64,000 nucleotides of DNA from DATMRS01 sp035566015 (GCA_035566015.1 DATMRS010000004.1:62001-126000), one strand, 5' to 3'; numbered from the stretch's first letter, positions 25,806 to 34,985 are shown. A program made the numbers and translations. The notes: generated by a model not told the origin, from the letters alone.

Positions 25806-26264
25806 ATGAGCGGTCTCAAGCCTTTCGCCTCGCTTTCTTCGGGCCTGCTGGCGCGCAAGGGGCAGGCCCGGCCAGCGATGCGTCCCTACGGGTTTGCGCC
25901 CGAAGGCGGCTATGACGATCTCGGCTGGAATGACATGGGGACGGCCCCCGGGGCTGTGGCCGAGGCGCCGGCTGTGCATCGGCAGCAGGCCGACATAGCC
26001 GAAGGGCTCGGCATTTCGCGCGAGGAGGCGGAGGCCCCGATCGTCCGGCTGGCCGTCAAGCCGGAGCGGGCGACGACGCCCGCGCTGCGTGAGATGACAC
26101 CCGCGAAGGGGCGGATCGCCTTCACGCTGCGCCTCGATCCCGATCGCCATGCCCGGTTACGGGCGGCATGCGCGCGTGAGCAGCGATCCGGTCAGGCGAT
26201 CGTTACCGACGCGCTCGATGCCTTCCTTGCCGACGTAGAGGCCGCAGGCCGGCGCAAGCGGTGA
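25806..26264 (+). CDS. Small protein with ribbon-helix-helix-like C terminus (ParA partner?)
   Basis: A 152-residue protein with a long, probably disordered N-terminal part (Gly/Ala/Pro-rich, residues 1-95) and a C-terminal segment GRIAFTLRLDPDRHARLRAACAREQRS (about 102-128) then QAIVTDALDAFLADV, which matches the beta strand plus two helices of a ribbon-helix-helix DNA-binding fold. The start lies 10 bases after the ParA-type gene, and its TGA overlaps the GTG of the next gene by four bases, so all three are probably co-translated. I infer a DNA- or protein-adaptor role for the ATPase; the fold call is mine and unverified. Confidence 0.7.
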   Translation: MSGLKPFASLSSGLLARKGQARPAMRPYGFAPEGGYDDLGWNDMGTAPGAVAEAPAVHRQQADIAEGLGISREEAEAPIVRLAVKPERATTPALREMTPAKGRIAFTLRLDPDRHARLRAACAREQRSGQAIVTDALDAFLADVEAAGRRKR

Positions 26265-27445
26265 ATGTCGGCGTGAGGAAGACCTTCCTGCTCCTTCGCG
26301 TCGCTGCTTCGGTGCTGGTGCTGGGCGCGCTGACGGCGGGATGCACGGCGGGTTCGGATCGGCCGGCGACCCTGTCTTCGGCCCTCCCACGCACCGGCGA
26401 ACAGGCGGTGAAAGCTGCGGCGGCGGCTCAAAAGGCATTGGATGACCATGATGCCATCCAGGCTGTCGAGAAGGCCGAACAGGCAGTCGCGCTCCAGCCG
26501 CGCGATGCCGCCTATCGCGCGTTGCTCGGCCGGTCCTATCTGGCGGCGGGCCGTTTCCTTTCCGCCGCGACCAGCCTGCGTGATTCGCGCCGGCTCGATC
26601 CGGCCCAGCCAAGGGTCGGCCTCAACCTTGCCTTGGCCGAGATCGCGCTGGGCGACCAGGTGGATGCGCAGGCGTTGTTGCATGATCTGAAGGGCAAGGT
26701 GGGTGAGGGCGATCGCGGGCTCGCGCTGGCGCTGGCCGGCGATCCCGATGGTGCGGTTGCGGTGCTGGAGAGTGTCGCGCGGATGCCGGGCGCCGATGCG
26801 CGCGTGCGGCAGAATCTCGCGCTGGCTTATGCGCTCGCCGGCCGCTGGGCCGAGGCGCGCGCGGTGGCGGCGCAGGATTTGACCGGCGAGGCGCTTGACC
26901 GGCGGATGCGCGATTGGGCGCGGTTCAGCCAGCCGCGCGCGGCATGGCAACAGGTTGCCGCTCTTCTCGATGTCCAGCCGGCGCTCGATCCCGGCCAGCC
27001 GGTGGCGCTGGCTCTCGCGGCCGATTCAACAGCGGTGGCCGCCGCTGCCCTGCTGCCCGTCGCGAAGGAATCCGTGCCGATTGTCGGCATTCCCGCTCCG
27101 GCGGCTGTCGCGATCGTTCGGCCGCCGCCGCCGCCAGCGGTTTCGGAGGTGGCGTTGCCTAAGGGGCGTTTCGTCGTTCAACTTGGAGCTTATTCCAGTC
27201 TGGCCCGGATCGGAGCCGGTTGGCGCCAGAAAACCGAGCGCTTTGCCGACCTCGCGCACTATGCGCCGTCGAGCAGCGCCTTTCTGCATCATGGAACGAT
27301 GCTTCATCGGTTGACGGTTGACGGTTTTGCGACCCAAGAGGCGGCATCCTCCCTCTGCGATCGGATCAAGGCGGAAGGCGGCGACTGTTTCGTCCGCGCC
27401 GCCGCCGGCGAGCGTCCGGTTCGGCTAGCGCTGGCCTCCCGCTGA
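26261..27445 (+). CDS. TPR lipoprotein with SPOR domain
   Basis: A 394-residue exported lipoprotein. The lipobox is LTAGC with Cys at 28. TPR-like helices follow (about 45-215; QAVEKAEQAVALQPRDAAYRALLGRSYL, key spacing of Ala/Tyr/Gly), then a Pro-rich linker (PPPPPAVSE) and a SPOR domain near 300-380 (GRFVVQLGAYSSLARI...MLHRLTVDGF). The start is GTG with a GTGA overlap to the preceding gene. Architecture mirrors the divergent Sel1-SPOR gene, suggesting two septal peptidoglycan-binding proteins flanking a ParA-type ATPase. It converges on pyrC' with 10 bases between stops. Confidence 0.85.
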   Translation: MNVGVRKTFLLLRVAASVLVLGALTAGCTAGSDRPATLSSALPRTGEQAVKAAAAAQKALDDHDAIQAVEKAEQAVALQPRDAAYRALLGRSYLAAGRFLSAATSLRDSRRLDPAQPRVGLNLALAEIALGDQVDAQALLHDLKGKVGEGDRGLALALAGDPDGAVAVLESVARMPGADARVRQNLALAYALAGRWAEARAVAAQDLTGEALDRRMRDWARFSQPRAAWQQVAALLDVQPALDPGQPVALALAADSTAVAAAALLPVAKESVPIVGIPAPAAVAIVRPPPPPAVSEVALPKGRFVVQLGAYSSLARIGAGWRQKTERFADLAHYAPSSSAFLHHGTMLHRLTVDGFATQEAASSLCDRIKAEGGDCFVRAAAGERPVRLALASR

Positions 27446-27455
27446 ATCTCTGGCA

Positions 27456-28694
27456 TCAGCCGATCGGCTGGCCGCCCTTGATCGTCCGCAACACCTTGCC
27501 CTGTACCGGCAGCCCGTCGAATGGGCTGTTGCCTTCGGGGGCGGCCATCCGATCAGCATCGATGCGCCAGGGGGCATCGGGATCGACGAGGATCAGGTCC
27601 GCCTCCGCGCCCCGCGCCAGTGTGCCGCCGGGGACGCCGAGCAGTGCTGCCGGATTGGTCGAAAGCAGAGCGAACAGGCGCGGCAGATCGATCACGCCAT
27701 CACGCACCAATGTCAGCGAAAGCGTCAGCAGCGTTTCCGCCCCCGCCATGCCCGGCGCGGCGTCGGCATAGGGCAGGCGCTTCGCCTCCGGCCCCTGCGG
27801 ATCGTGCGCGGAGCAGAGCACGTCGATCGTGCCGTCGCGCACCGCCTCGATCGCCGCCAGCCGGTCGCTCTCGTCGCGCAGCGGCGGCGATAGGCGGGCG
27901 AAGGTGCGGAACGGGCCGATCGCGCTGTCGCCCAGCAGCAGATGCGCGGGACTGATGCCGCAACTCACCCGCACGCCACGCCGTTTCGCCGCGCGGACGA
28001 GATCGAAGGCGCGCGCGGTGGTGAGCTGGTGGAAATGGAGGCGCGCGCCGGTTTCCTCGGCGAGCATGATGTCGCGCGCGACGACGATCGCCTCGGCGAT
28101 CGCGGGCGAGGAGGCGAGGCCGAGGCGCGTCGCCGTTTCGCCATCGGTCGCCACCGCATTGCCGACCAGCCCGCCATCCTCGGCATGGCTGATGACCAGC
28201 ATGTCGAGCGCCGAGGCATAGGCCAGCAGCCGGTACATCACGCCCGAATGGGCGATCCAGCCGCGCCCTGTGGCGACTGCGCAGGCGCCGGCCACCTTCA
28301 TCAGGCCGATTTCCGCCAGCTCGTGTCCGGCAAGGCCGCGCGTCGCCGCCCCGATCGGGTGGATCCAGACATCGGGCTTGCCCGCGCGCGCCGCGTGCTG
28401 AACGAGCGCCGCGTCATCGAGCGCGGGCGACTGATCGGGCATCAGCGCGGCGCGGGTGATGCCGCCGGCGGTGAAGGCGGGCAGATCGACCGCGAAGGTG
28501 CCGAGATCGACGATACCGGGCGCGGCGAGCGCGCCCTTCGCGTTGATCCGTTGCGCATCCGCCGCATCAATCGCGCCGGTCGCGGCGATCCGCCGGTCGC
28601 GGATCAGGACGCCGCCTTCCGACAGCGTGCCCGCCACCGGATCGACGAGGCGGGCGTTGACGATCGCGAGAGCGGGGGACGCGGCGGCGCTCAT
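27456..28694 (-). CDS. pyrC: Catalytically inactive dihydroorotase homologue (PyrC')
   Basis: A 412-residue amidohydrolase-fold protein encoded right after pyrB with an ATGA overlap. In active dihydroorotases PG(L/F)(I/V)DxHxH supplies two metal ligands; here the stretch is PGIVDLGTF (59-67), with Gly65 and Phe67 in place of both histidines. The catalytic T-D-H-A-P-H is S-A-H-D-P-Q (295-300), losing the aspartate. It is therefore probably the non-catalytic pDHO known from other proteobacteria, which is needed to assemble active aspartate transcarbamoylase. A functional dihydroorotase should be elsewhere in the genome. Annotation pipelines will often call it plain PyrC. Confidence 0.9.
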   Translation of the reverse strand: MSAAASPALAIVNARLVDPVAGTLSEGGVLIRDRRIAATGAIDAADAQRINAKGALAAPGIVDLGTFAVDLPAFTAGGITRAALMPDQSPALDDAALVQHAARAGKPDVWIHPIGAATRGLAGHELAEIGLMKVAGACAVATGRGWIAHSGVMYRLLAYASALDMLVISHAEDGGLVGNAVATDGETATRLGLASSPAIAEAIVVARDIMLAEETGARLHFHQLTTARAFDLVRAAKRRGVRVSCGISPAHLLLGDSAIGPFRTFARLSPPLRDESDRLAAIEAVRDGTIDVLCSAHDPQGPEAKRLPYADAAPGMAGAETLLTLSLTLVRDGVIDLPRLFALLSTNPAALLGVPGGTLARGAEADLILVDPDAPWRIDADRMAAPEGNSPFDGLPVQGKVLRTIKGGQPIG

Positions 28695-29680
28695 GCCCAG
28701 CCCTCCACGCCGCGCTGGCGGCGCGTTAGTATGTCGAGGCAGGCCATGCGGACCGCGACGCCCATCTCGACCTGCTCGGTGATCGCCGACCGGGCGGGAT
28801 CGTCGGCCACCGAACTCGCAATCTCGACGCCCCGGTTCATCGGGCCGGGGTGCATCACCAGCGCGTCGGGCGCGGCCAGCGCCAGACGTTCGGGGGTGAG
28901 GCCGTAGAGCGCATGATATTCGCGCGGAGAGGGGACGAAGCCGCCTTCCATCCGCTCGCGCTGGAGGCGGAGCATCATCACCACGTCGGCGCCCTCGATC
29001 CCTTTCGCGAAATCGGTGAAGGGCGTCGCGCCCATCCGCTCGATCGCGGGGGGGAGCAGGGCCGCCGGGCCGACGACGCGGACCTCGGCGCCCAGCGCGG
29101 TCAGCGCCAATATGTTGGATCGCGCGACGCGGCTGTGCAGCACGTCGCCGCAGATCGCGACGCGCAATCCCTCGATCCGTCCCTTGCGGCGGCGGATGGT
29201 GAGCGCGTCGAGCAGGGCCTGCGTCGGATGTTCGTGCCGCCCGTCGCCGGCGTTGAGCACGGGGCAGTCCACCTTGTCGGCGATGAGTTGGACCGCGCCC
29301 GACGCCTCGTGCCGGATGACGATCATGTCGGCGCGCATCGCGTTCAGCGTCATCGCCGTGTCGATCAGCGTCTCGCCCTTTTTCACCGACGATTGCGCCG
29401 CGTGCATGTTGGCGACGTCGGCGCCCAGCCTTTTGCCCGCAATCTCGAACGACAGCAAAGTACGCGTCGAATTTTCGAAGAAGGCGTTGATCTGGGTGAG
29501 GCCCGACAGGCGATCGTCATGCTTGGCGGTGGCGCGGTTGAGCGCGATCCACTGTTCCGCCTCGTCGAGCAGGAAGCTGATCTCCCAAGGCTTCAGCGCG
29601 GCGATTCCGGTGAGGTGGCGATGCGGGAACGGATGCACCCCTTCGGGGGTGGTGCGCGATGTGGGGACCGGGTGAGTCAT
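28691..29680 (-). CDS. pyrB: Aspartate carbamoyltransferase catalytic subunit
   Basis: A 329-residue ATCase that makes N-carbamoyl-aspartate in pyrimidine synthesis. The carbamoyl-phosphate motif FENSTRT, the HPTQALLD segment and the C-terminal HPGPMNRG are present. ATG at 29680 chosen; an in-frame TTG precedes it. The stop overlaps pyrC' by four bases, consistent with a PyrB-PyrC' complex. No pyrI regulatory gene is present, as expected for this class. It lies about 35 bases downstream of ruvX on the same strand. Confidence 0.96.
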   Translation of the reverse strand: MTHPVPTSRTTPEGVHPFPHRHLTGIAALKPWEISFLLDEAEQWIALNRATAKHDDRLSGLTQINAFFENSTRTLLSFEIAGKRLGADVANMHAAQSSVKKGETLIDTAMTLNAMRADMIVIRHEASGAVQLIADKVDCPVLNAGDGRHEHPTQALLDALTIRRRKGRIEGLRVAICGDVLHSRVARSNILALTALGAEVRVVGPAALLPPAIERMGATPFTDFAKGIEGADVVMMLRLQRERMEGGFVPSPREYHALYGLTPERLALAAPDALVMHPGPMNRGVEIASSVADDPARSAITEQVEMGVAVRMACLDILTRRQRGVEGWA

Positions 29681-29714
29681 CAAAGCGCCGCTGTAGCGGG
29701 CGAGTTCGCCAAGC

Positions 29715-30176
29715 TCAAGCGCGCGTCAACGCGTCGATTGCGCCTTGCAGGATATAGGCCGCCGCCATCTTGTCGACCAGCACGGCGCGGCGCGCGCGGC
29801 TGGCGTCGGCGGCGAGCAGGGTGCGGGTGACGGCCTGGGTCGACCAGCGTTCGTCCCACAGGAGGGTTGGGAGGGCCAAAACGCCAATGTTTCGGGCGAA
29901 AGCGCGGGTGGACTGGCTGCGCGGGCTTTCGCTGCCGTCGAGGTTGAGAGGGAGGCCGATGACGAGGCCGGCCACCGCCTGATCGGCGATAATGACACGC
30001 AGTTGCGCGAGATCGGCCGAGAATTTGCGGCGTGCGATCGTCTGGGAGGGACTCGCGATCGTCCAGCCCGCGTCGCAGAGCGCGACCCCGATCGTTTTGG
30101 TGCCGACATCCAGCCCCGCGAGCCGTCCGCCGCCGGGCAGCGCGGCGCGAAAGGCGGCGGTATCGGTGAAGATCAT
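29715..30176 (-). CDS. ruvX: Putative pre-16S rRNA nuclease / RuvX (YqgF)
   Basis: A 153-residue RNase H-fold protein of the YqgF family. Motifs include LAGLDVGTKTIGVALCD (first acidic residue), VIGLPLNLDGSESPRS, and LLWDERWSTQAVTR and VDKMAAAYILQGAID with the other acidic residues. YqgF processes the 5' end of 16S rRNA in E. coli; resolvase activity is reported in some species. The start at 30176 makes a 4-base ATGA overlap with the upstream DUF3089 gene; the frame is open further upstream inside that gene. Confidence 0.92.
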   Translation of the reverse strand: MIFTDTAAFRAALPGGGRLAGLDVGTKTIGVALCDAGWTIASPSQTIARRKFSADLAQLRVIIADQAVAGLVIGLPLNLDGSESPRSQSTRAFARNIGVLALPTLLWDERWSTQAVTRTLLAADASRARRAVLVDKMAAAYILQGAIDALTRA

Positions 30177-31324
30177 CGCGCTTGTGCCGCGAGGAAGGTG
30201 CGGGTCCGCTCCTCCGCGTCGGCGCGTATGTTCGCCCAGAACAAGGCGTAATCGAACACATGGAAATTGCCGCCGGGCAGGATGTAGCTGCGGAAACCCT
30301 CCGGCGGCGGCCCGATCAGCAGGAAGCCCCGCGTATCGCAACGCGCGGACACCCGGCCGGGGACAAGATCCGCCCCGTTCAGCCCCAGCCAGGGCACCAG
30401 CGCGCCAAGATTCGCCGAGGCCGGCGCCTCCGTAGCAGGCGTTCCCGTCAGCGGATTGGTGCAGAGCATCGCCGTGCCCTTGCGCGGCTTGCCGGTGAAG
30501 CCCGTTTCGGCGTCATAGAGATCGGTGACGAGATGGGTGTCGGCAGGCTCGGCGAAACTCTGCCACGAGAGGATGCAGTTCGCCTGCCCCGGCTTCGTGC
30601 AGGCGGCAAGGCCCAGCGCAGGCAGGTCCGCCTCGATCGAGATCGGCCAGCCGATCGCATAGACGGCGACGATCCGCTTCGCGAGCGGCGTGCCCGCGAC
30701 CTTCTCATGCAACAGGCGCAGGAGGTGGAGCGAACCCTGGCTATGCCCCGCGAGCAGAATGGGTTGGGAGACGGGAATCGAGGCGAGGAAGGTGTCGAAC
30801 GCGCGGGCGACATCGCGATAGGCGAAATCGAGCGCGGCCTTCGCGGCGGCTTCACCGGTCAGGAAGGCGCCCGCGGTCGCCTGACGGTAACGCGGCGCCC
30901 AGACGGCGCCGACGCCGTTGAAGGCGCTCGCCTGACTGGCCGTGAACAGGCGTAGCCGGCCGTTCGACTCCTTGTCGTCGATCGGGCCGTTCCAGTGATC
31001 GCGGCTGAGATAGGTGGTCGGCGGCACGTAGAAAACCGCGACGGCAGGCGTCGCCGTCGGCCGCGCGCCCTTCGGCGTCCAGCGAGACGGATCGTCGGCG
31101 AGGCCCGGGCGCGCGATCCAGGCGGCGGCTTTGCCATAATCGGGCGCATCTGCATCGGCCGGCGGCTGGAACGCCACCGACGGCACGAAGGTCGCGCGCA
31201 GCAACCGATCCTGAAACAGATTCCAGCCAAGCGCGGCAGCGAGGGTCAGCATGATCAAGCCTGCAATGACGTAGAGGAAGCGTCGTGCCGCCAATGTGGT
31301 CGCTCCGATTGTGCAGTGCAACAT
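30173..31324 (-). CDS. DUF3089 alpha/beta-hydrolase
   Basis: A 383-residue membrane-anchored hydrolase. A single hydrophobic segment lies at about residues 14-35 (FLYVIAGLIMLTLAAALGW), followed by the hydrolase domain with nucleophile elbow GHSQG near 190-195 and a conserved final GNFHVFDYALFW. DUF3089 proteins are lipase/esterase-like; the substrate is unknown. The frame continues upstream to a TTG at 31354, but ATG at 31324 is preferred. Translationally coupled to ruvX by an ATGA overlap; divergent from the DUF4153 gene. Confidence 0.85.
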   Translation of the reverse strand: MLHCTIGATTLAARRFLYVIAGLIMLTLAAALGWNLFQDRLLRATFVPSVAFQPPADADAPDYGKAAAWIARPGLADDPSRWTPKGARPTATPAVAVFYVPPTTYLSRDHWNGPIDDKESNGRLRLFTASQASAFNGVGAVWAPRYRQATAGAFLTGEAAAKAALDFAYRDVARAFDTFLASIPVSQPILLAGHSQGSLHLLRLLHEKVAGTPLAKRIVAVYAIGWPISIEADLPALGLAACTKPGQANCILSWQSFAEPADTHLVTDLYDAETGFTGKPRKGTAMLCTNPLTGTPATEAPASANLGALVPWLGLNGADLVPGRVSARCDTRGFLLIGPPPEGFRSYILPGGNFHVFDYALFWANIRADAEERTRTFLAAQAR

Positions 31325-31446
31325 ACCTGCGATGCTGCCGGTGAGTAGGGGCAAGCGCGCCGTTGCGCAAATACGGAAAAGGCGGTTCGTTGCGGTTGCA
31401 TGTCCTTACCGCATCGGGAATGAAGAGAGGAGTGGGAGAGAGAGCG

Positions 31447-33174
31447 ATGGACCGGACCGAGGACCAGGATTGGCCGCTCAGGACGTGGGCGCTCGCCCTG
31501 CTGGGCGCGATAGTGGCGCTGGCTATCCATTTCATCGCCGATCAGGCGGGCCATTTCACCGACAAGCCGCACCTCCTGGCGCTGGCGACCTTCCTCGGTA
31601 TCGGCGGCATCGCCTTCGCCTTTACGCTGGAGCGCGAGCGGATCGGCTGGTCCGCCGTGTTCGCGCTCGTTGCGGGCGCGGTCGTCGCCTCGGTCATCTT
31701 CTGGAACGGCGGGCCGAACGACTGGAACGCGAGCGACGGCTGGCGGATCGTCTGCGCCGCGCTGGCGGTGGCGATCGCGGCCCCGCTCTTTCAGGCAGCG
31801 CGCGCGGAAGGGCGCTGGCATCTGCCATATGAGCAGGTTCACGATCAGGCGTGGACCAACGTCATCCTGTGGTTCGCGGCGTGGCTGTTCGTCGGGATCG
31901 TCTGGCTGCTGGCCTTTCTCCTGGGCGCGCTGTTCGCGCTGATCGGCATCGATCTGGTTGAGAAGGCGTTGCGCGAGGGGGTGGTGGCGAGCGCGCTCAC
32001 CGGCGCGAGTTTCGGCGGTGCGGTCGGCCTGCTGCGCGACCGGGGACGCATCGTCGGCCTGCTCCAGCGCGTCGCGCGGGCCGTGCTCGCCGTGCTCGCG
32101 CCGGTGCTTGGCGCGGGATTGATCCTGTTCCTGCTGTCGCTGCCCTTCACCGGCCTTGCCCCCCTGTGGGACGCGACCAAATCGACGACGCCGATCCTGC
32201 TCGGCTGCATCGTCGGCGCGCTGATCCTCGCCAATGCCGTGATCGGCGATTCGCCCGAGGATGAGGCGCGGCACCCGGCGCTGCGATTCGGCGCGATGGC
32301 GCTCGGGGTCGCCATGCTGCCGCTCGGGGCGATCGCGGCGATCTCGGTCGCCTTGCGGATCGGCCAATATGGCCTGACGCCGAGCCGGCTCTGGGCGGTG
32401 CTGTTCGTGTTCGTCGCCTGCTTCTATGGCCTTGGCTATTGGTGGGCGCTCGCCCGGCGGCGGCTGGGCTGGGCAGGGGCGGTGCGCGGCGTCAATCTGG
32501 CGCTCGCGATCGGCCTGTGCGCGCTGGCGCTGCTGCTCTCGACGCCTCTGGTGAGCTTCGGGGCGCTCTCGGCACGCGATCAGGTCGCACGGCTCCAATC
32601 GGGGCGGACGAGCGTCGGCCAGTTCGACTGGGCGGCGATGGCGTTCGATTTCGGCCCGGCGGGCCGCCGCATGCTCGGCCGCCTGAAGGCGCAAGGGGCG
32701 ACAGCGGCGATACGCCGGAAAGCGACGACGGCGCTGGCGGCGAAGGATCGCTGGACATTGGCGGGCGAGCAGAAGCAGGCGGAGACGCGGGCCGATTTCG
32801 TGCGCGACGTGACGATCCTGCCGAAGCGCGTTCCCTTGCCGCAGGACCTGCTTGCCGCGGTGGGGCGCGCCGGCGGATGCGGGGCGAAGGCGGAGCGCGC
32901 GATCTGCTTCCTTTATTATCGCCCCGGCTCGGACGAGGCGGCGCTGGTGAGTCTTTCCGGGAGCTGCGACACCTGCCTGCCGATCGTGACCGCCTTGTCG
33001 CGTCGGCCGGATGGCTGGAAACAGGGCTATGAGGTCGGGCAGCCGCCCGCGACAGACAAGGCGCGCGCCAGGCGATTGCGCGAGGCGGCCCGTCGCGGCG
33101 AGATCGAACTGCGCACGGTCGAACGGCGGCAGATTTTCGTCGGCGGAGAACCGCTGGGCGACACCTTCCCCTGA
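31447..33174 (+). CDS. DUF4153 polytopic membrane protein
   Basis: A 575-residue integral membrane protein. About eleven to twelve hydrophobic segments occupy residues 10-400, then a soluble C-terminal region of about 165 residues with a Cys cluster (GGCGAKAERAICFLYY, and GSCDTCLPIV). The overall plan fits DUF4153-type proteins, which have no settled function. A purine-rich GAGAGGAGTGGGAGAGAGAG tract ahead of the ATG supplies the Shine-Dalgarno and supports the start at 31447; the frame is open upstream. It ends 45 bases before gatC. Family assignment is from topology and recall and may be wrong. Confidence 0.6.
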   Translation: MDRTEDQDWPLRTWALALLGAIVALAIHFIADQAGHFTDKPHLLALATFLGIGGIAFAFTLERERIGWSAVFALVAGAVVASVIFWNGGPNDWNASDGWRIVCAALAVAIAAPLFQAARAEGRWHLPYEQVHDQAWTNVILWFAAWLFVGIVWLLAFLLGALFALIGIDLVEKALREGVVASALTGASFGGAVGLLRDRGRIVGLLQRVARAVLAVLAPVLGAGLILFLLSLPFTGLAPLWDATKSTTPILLGCIVGALILANAVIGDSPEDEARHPALRFGAMALGVAMLPLGAIAAISVALRIGQYGLTPSRLWAVLFVFVACFYGLGYWWALARRRLGWAGAVRGVNLALAIGLCALALLLSTPLVSFGALSARDQVARLQSGRTSVGQFDWAAMAFDFGPAGRRMLGRLKAQGATAAIRRKATTALAAKDRWTLAGEQKQAETRADFVRDVTILPKRVPLPQDLLAAVGRAGGCGAKAERAICFLYYRPGSDEAALVSLSGSCDTCLPIVTALSRRPDGWKQGYEVGQPPATDKARARRLREAARRGEIELRTVERRQIFVGGEPLGDTFP

Positions 33175-33219
33175 GCGTGCCGCTTGATGCCGGACGGCGT
33201 GGCTGCTAGCCGCGCCACC

Positions 33220-33507
33220 ATGTCTGTCGATGCACATACCGTCCGCAGGATCGCCAGCCTCGCGCGCATCGCCGTCACCGACGGCGAGGTCGAGGCGATG
33301 GTGCCCGAGTTCAACAACATTCTCGGCTGGATCGAGCAACTGAGCGAGGTGGACACCGATGGCGTCGCCCCGCTGGCGGCGGTGATCCCGAACAGCCTGC
33401 GCCTGCGCGACGATATCGTCACCGATGGCGATCGGCGCGACGAGGTGCTGAAAAATGCGCCGCAGGCCGAACATGGCTTTTTCGCGGTGCCGAAGGTGAT
33501 CGAATAG
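33220..33507 (+). CDS. gatC: Asp-tRNA(Asn)/Glu-tRNA(Gln) amidotransferase subunit C
   Basis: A 95-residue subunit that stabilises GatA. Starts MSVDAHTVRRIASLARI and includes the conserved FNNILGWIEQLSEVDTDGV and a C-terminal LRDDIVTDGD...VLKNAPQAEHGFFAVPKVIE in which the FxVPKV(I/V)E ending is diagnostic. Its stop overlaps the GTG of gatA by one base. Presence of gatCAB implies this organism makes Gln-tRNA and/or Asn-tRNA by transamidation. Confidence 0.95.
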   Translation: MSVDAHTVRRIASLARIAVTDGEVEAMVPEFNNILGWIEQLSEVDTDGVAPLAAVIPNSLRLRDDIVTDGDRRDEVLKNAPQAEHGFFAVPKVIE

Positions 33508-34985
33508 TGAGCGACCTGACAGATTTCGGCGTGACCGCGCTGCGCGACGGCTTCCGCAAGGGCGATTTTTCCGCGCGCGAGGCGGCGGACGCGTTCATAG
33601 GCGCGATGGAGGCGGGGCGGCCGCTCAATGCGTTTCTGGTCGAAACACCCGATCATGCGATCGCCGCCGCCGAGGAGGCCGATCGCGGCCGTGCGGTGGG
33701 CGAGCTGCGGGCGCTTTCGGGCGTGCCGCTGGGCATCAAGGACCTGTTCTGCACCGCCGGCTATCAGACGACGGCGGCAAGCCATATCCTCGAAGGCTTC
33801 GTCCCCACCTATGAATCGACGGTGACGGCGAAGCTGTTCGGCGCGGGCGCGGGCATGCTCGGCAAGCTGAACCTCGATCAGTTCGCGATGGGATCGTCGA
33901 ACGAGACGAGCGCCTATGGCAATGTAATCTCGCCCTGGCGGCGCGCGGGAGATAGCGCGCCGATCGCGCCGGGTGGTTCGTCGGGTGGCTCCTCGGCGGC
34001 GATCGCGGCGCGTCTGGCACCCGCCGCCACGGGCACCGATACCGGCGGTTCGATCCGTCAGCCCGCCGCCTTCACCGGCATTTCGGGGATCAAACCCACT
34101 TATGGGCGCTGCTCGCGCTGGGGCATCGTCGCCTTTGCCTCCTCGCTCGATCAGGCGGGGGCGATGGCGCGCGACGTGCGCGATTGTGCGATCCTGCTGG
34201 AAGCGATGAGCGGTTTCGATGCGAAGGACGCGACCTCGCTCGACGTTGCCGTGCCGCGCTGGGAGGCGAATTTATCAAGCAATCTCAATGGCAAGAAGGT
34301 TGGTATTCCCAAGGAATATCGGGTCGACGGCATGCCCGCCGAAATCGAGGCGCTGTGGGAGCGCGGCATCGGCTTCCTGCGCGACGCGGGTGCGGAGATC
34401 GTCGACGTCTCGCTGCCGCATACGCGACAGGCGCTGCCCGCTTATTATATCATCGCGCCGGCCGAGGCTTCCTCGAACCTCGCGCGCTATGACGGCGTGC
34501 GCTACGGGCTGCGCGTCCTGCCCGATGGCGCCAATCTGCAGGACATGTATGCCGCGACGCGCGCCGAGGGCTTCGGGCCGGAGGTGAAGCGCCGCATCCT
34601 GATCGGCACCTACGTCCTCTCCGCCGGCTTTTACGACGCTTATTATACCAAGGCGCAGAAGGTGCGCGCGCTGATCGCCCGCGATTTCGAGGCGGCGTGG
34701 GCAAGCTGCGACCTGCTGCTGACGCCGACCGCGCCGTCGGCCGCCTTCGCGCTGGGCGAAAAGACGGCCGATCCGATCGCCATGTATCTGAACGATGTCT
34801 TCACCGTGCCGGCCTCGCTCGCGGGCCTGCCCGCGATGTCGGTGCCGGGAGGGCTCGACGCGCAGGGCCTGCCGCTGGGCCTCCAGATCATCGGCAAGCC
34901 GCTCGACGAGCAGAGCGTGCTCGACGCGGGCCTCGCGATCGAGGAGCGGGCGGGCTTCTCCGCGCGCGCGGAGACATGGTGGTGA
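33507..34985 (+). CDS. gatA: Asp-tRNA(Asn)/Glu-tRNA(Gln) amidotransferase subunit A
   Basis: A 492-residue amidase-signature enzyme that releases ammonia from glutamine for GatB. The catalytic lysine lies in PLGIKDLFCT, and the serine-rich loop GGSSGGSSAAIA and GTDTGGSIRQPAAF contain the cis-serine and nucleophile serine. Start is GTG at 33507. The gatB start follows closely: an in-frame ATG for gatB overlaps the gatA stop, and the preferred gatB start lies 14 bases beyond it. Confidence 0.97.
   Translation: MSDLTDFGVTALRDGFRKGDFSAREAADAFIGAMEAGRPLNAFLVETPDHAIAAAEEADRGRAVGELRALSGVPLGIKDLFCTAGYQTTAASHILEGFVPTYESTVTAKLFGAGAGMLGKLNLDQFAMGSSNETSAYGNVISPWRRAGDSAPIAPGGSSGGSSAAIAARLAPAATGTDTGGSIRQPAAFTGISGIKPTYGRCSRWGIVAFASSLDQAGAMARDVRDCAILLEAMSGFDAKDATSLDVAVPRWEANLSSNLNGKKVGIPKEYRVDGMPAEIEALWERGIGFLRDAGAEIVDVSLPHTRQALPAYYIIAPAEASSNLARYDGVRYGLRVLPDGANLQDMYAATRAEGFGPEVKRRILIGTYVLSAGFYDAYYTKAQKVRALIARDFEAAWASCDLLLTPTAPSAAFALGEKTADPIAMYLNDVFTVPASLAGLPAMSVPGGLDAQGLPLGLQIIGKPLDEQSVLDAGLAIEERAGFSARAETWW

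Noticed and set aside
31255..33474. Long minus-strand frame opposite the DUF4153 gene
   Set aside because: Arg/Gln/Asp-rich composition typical of antisense shadow; the plus-strand protein has clear membrane periodicity and a Shine-Dalgarno.
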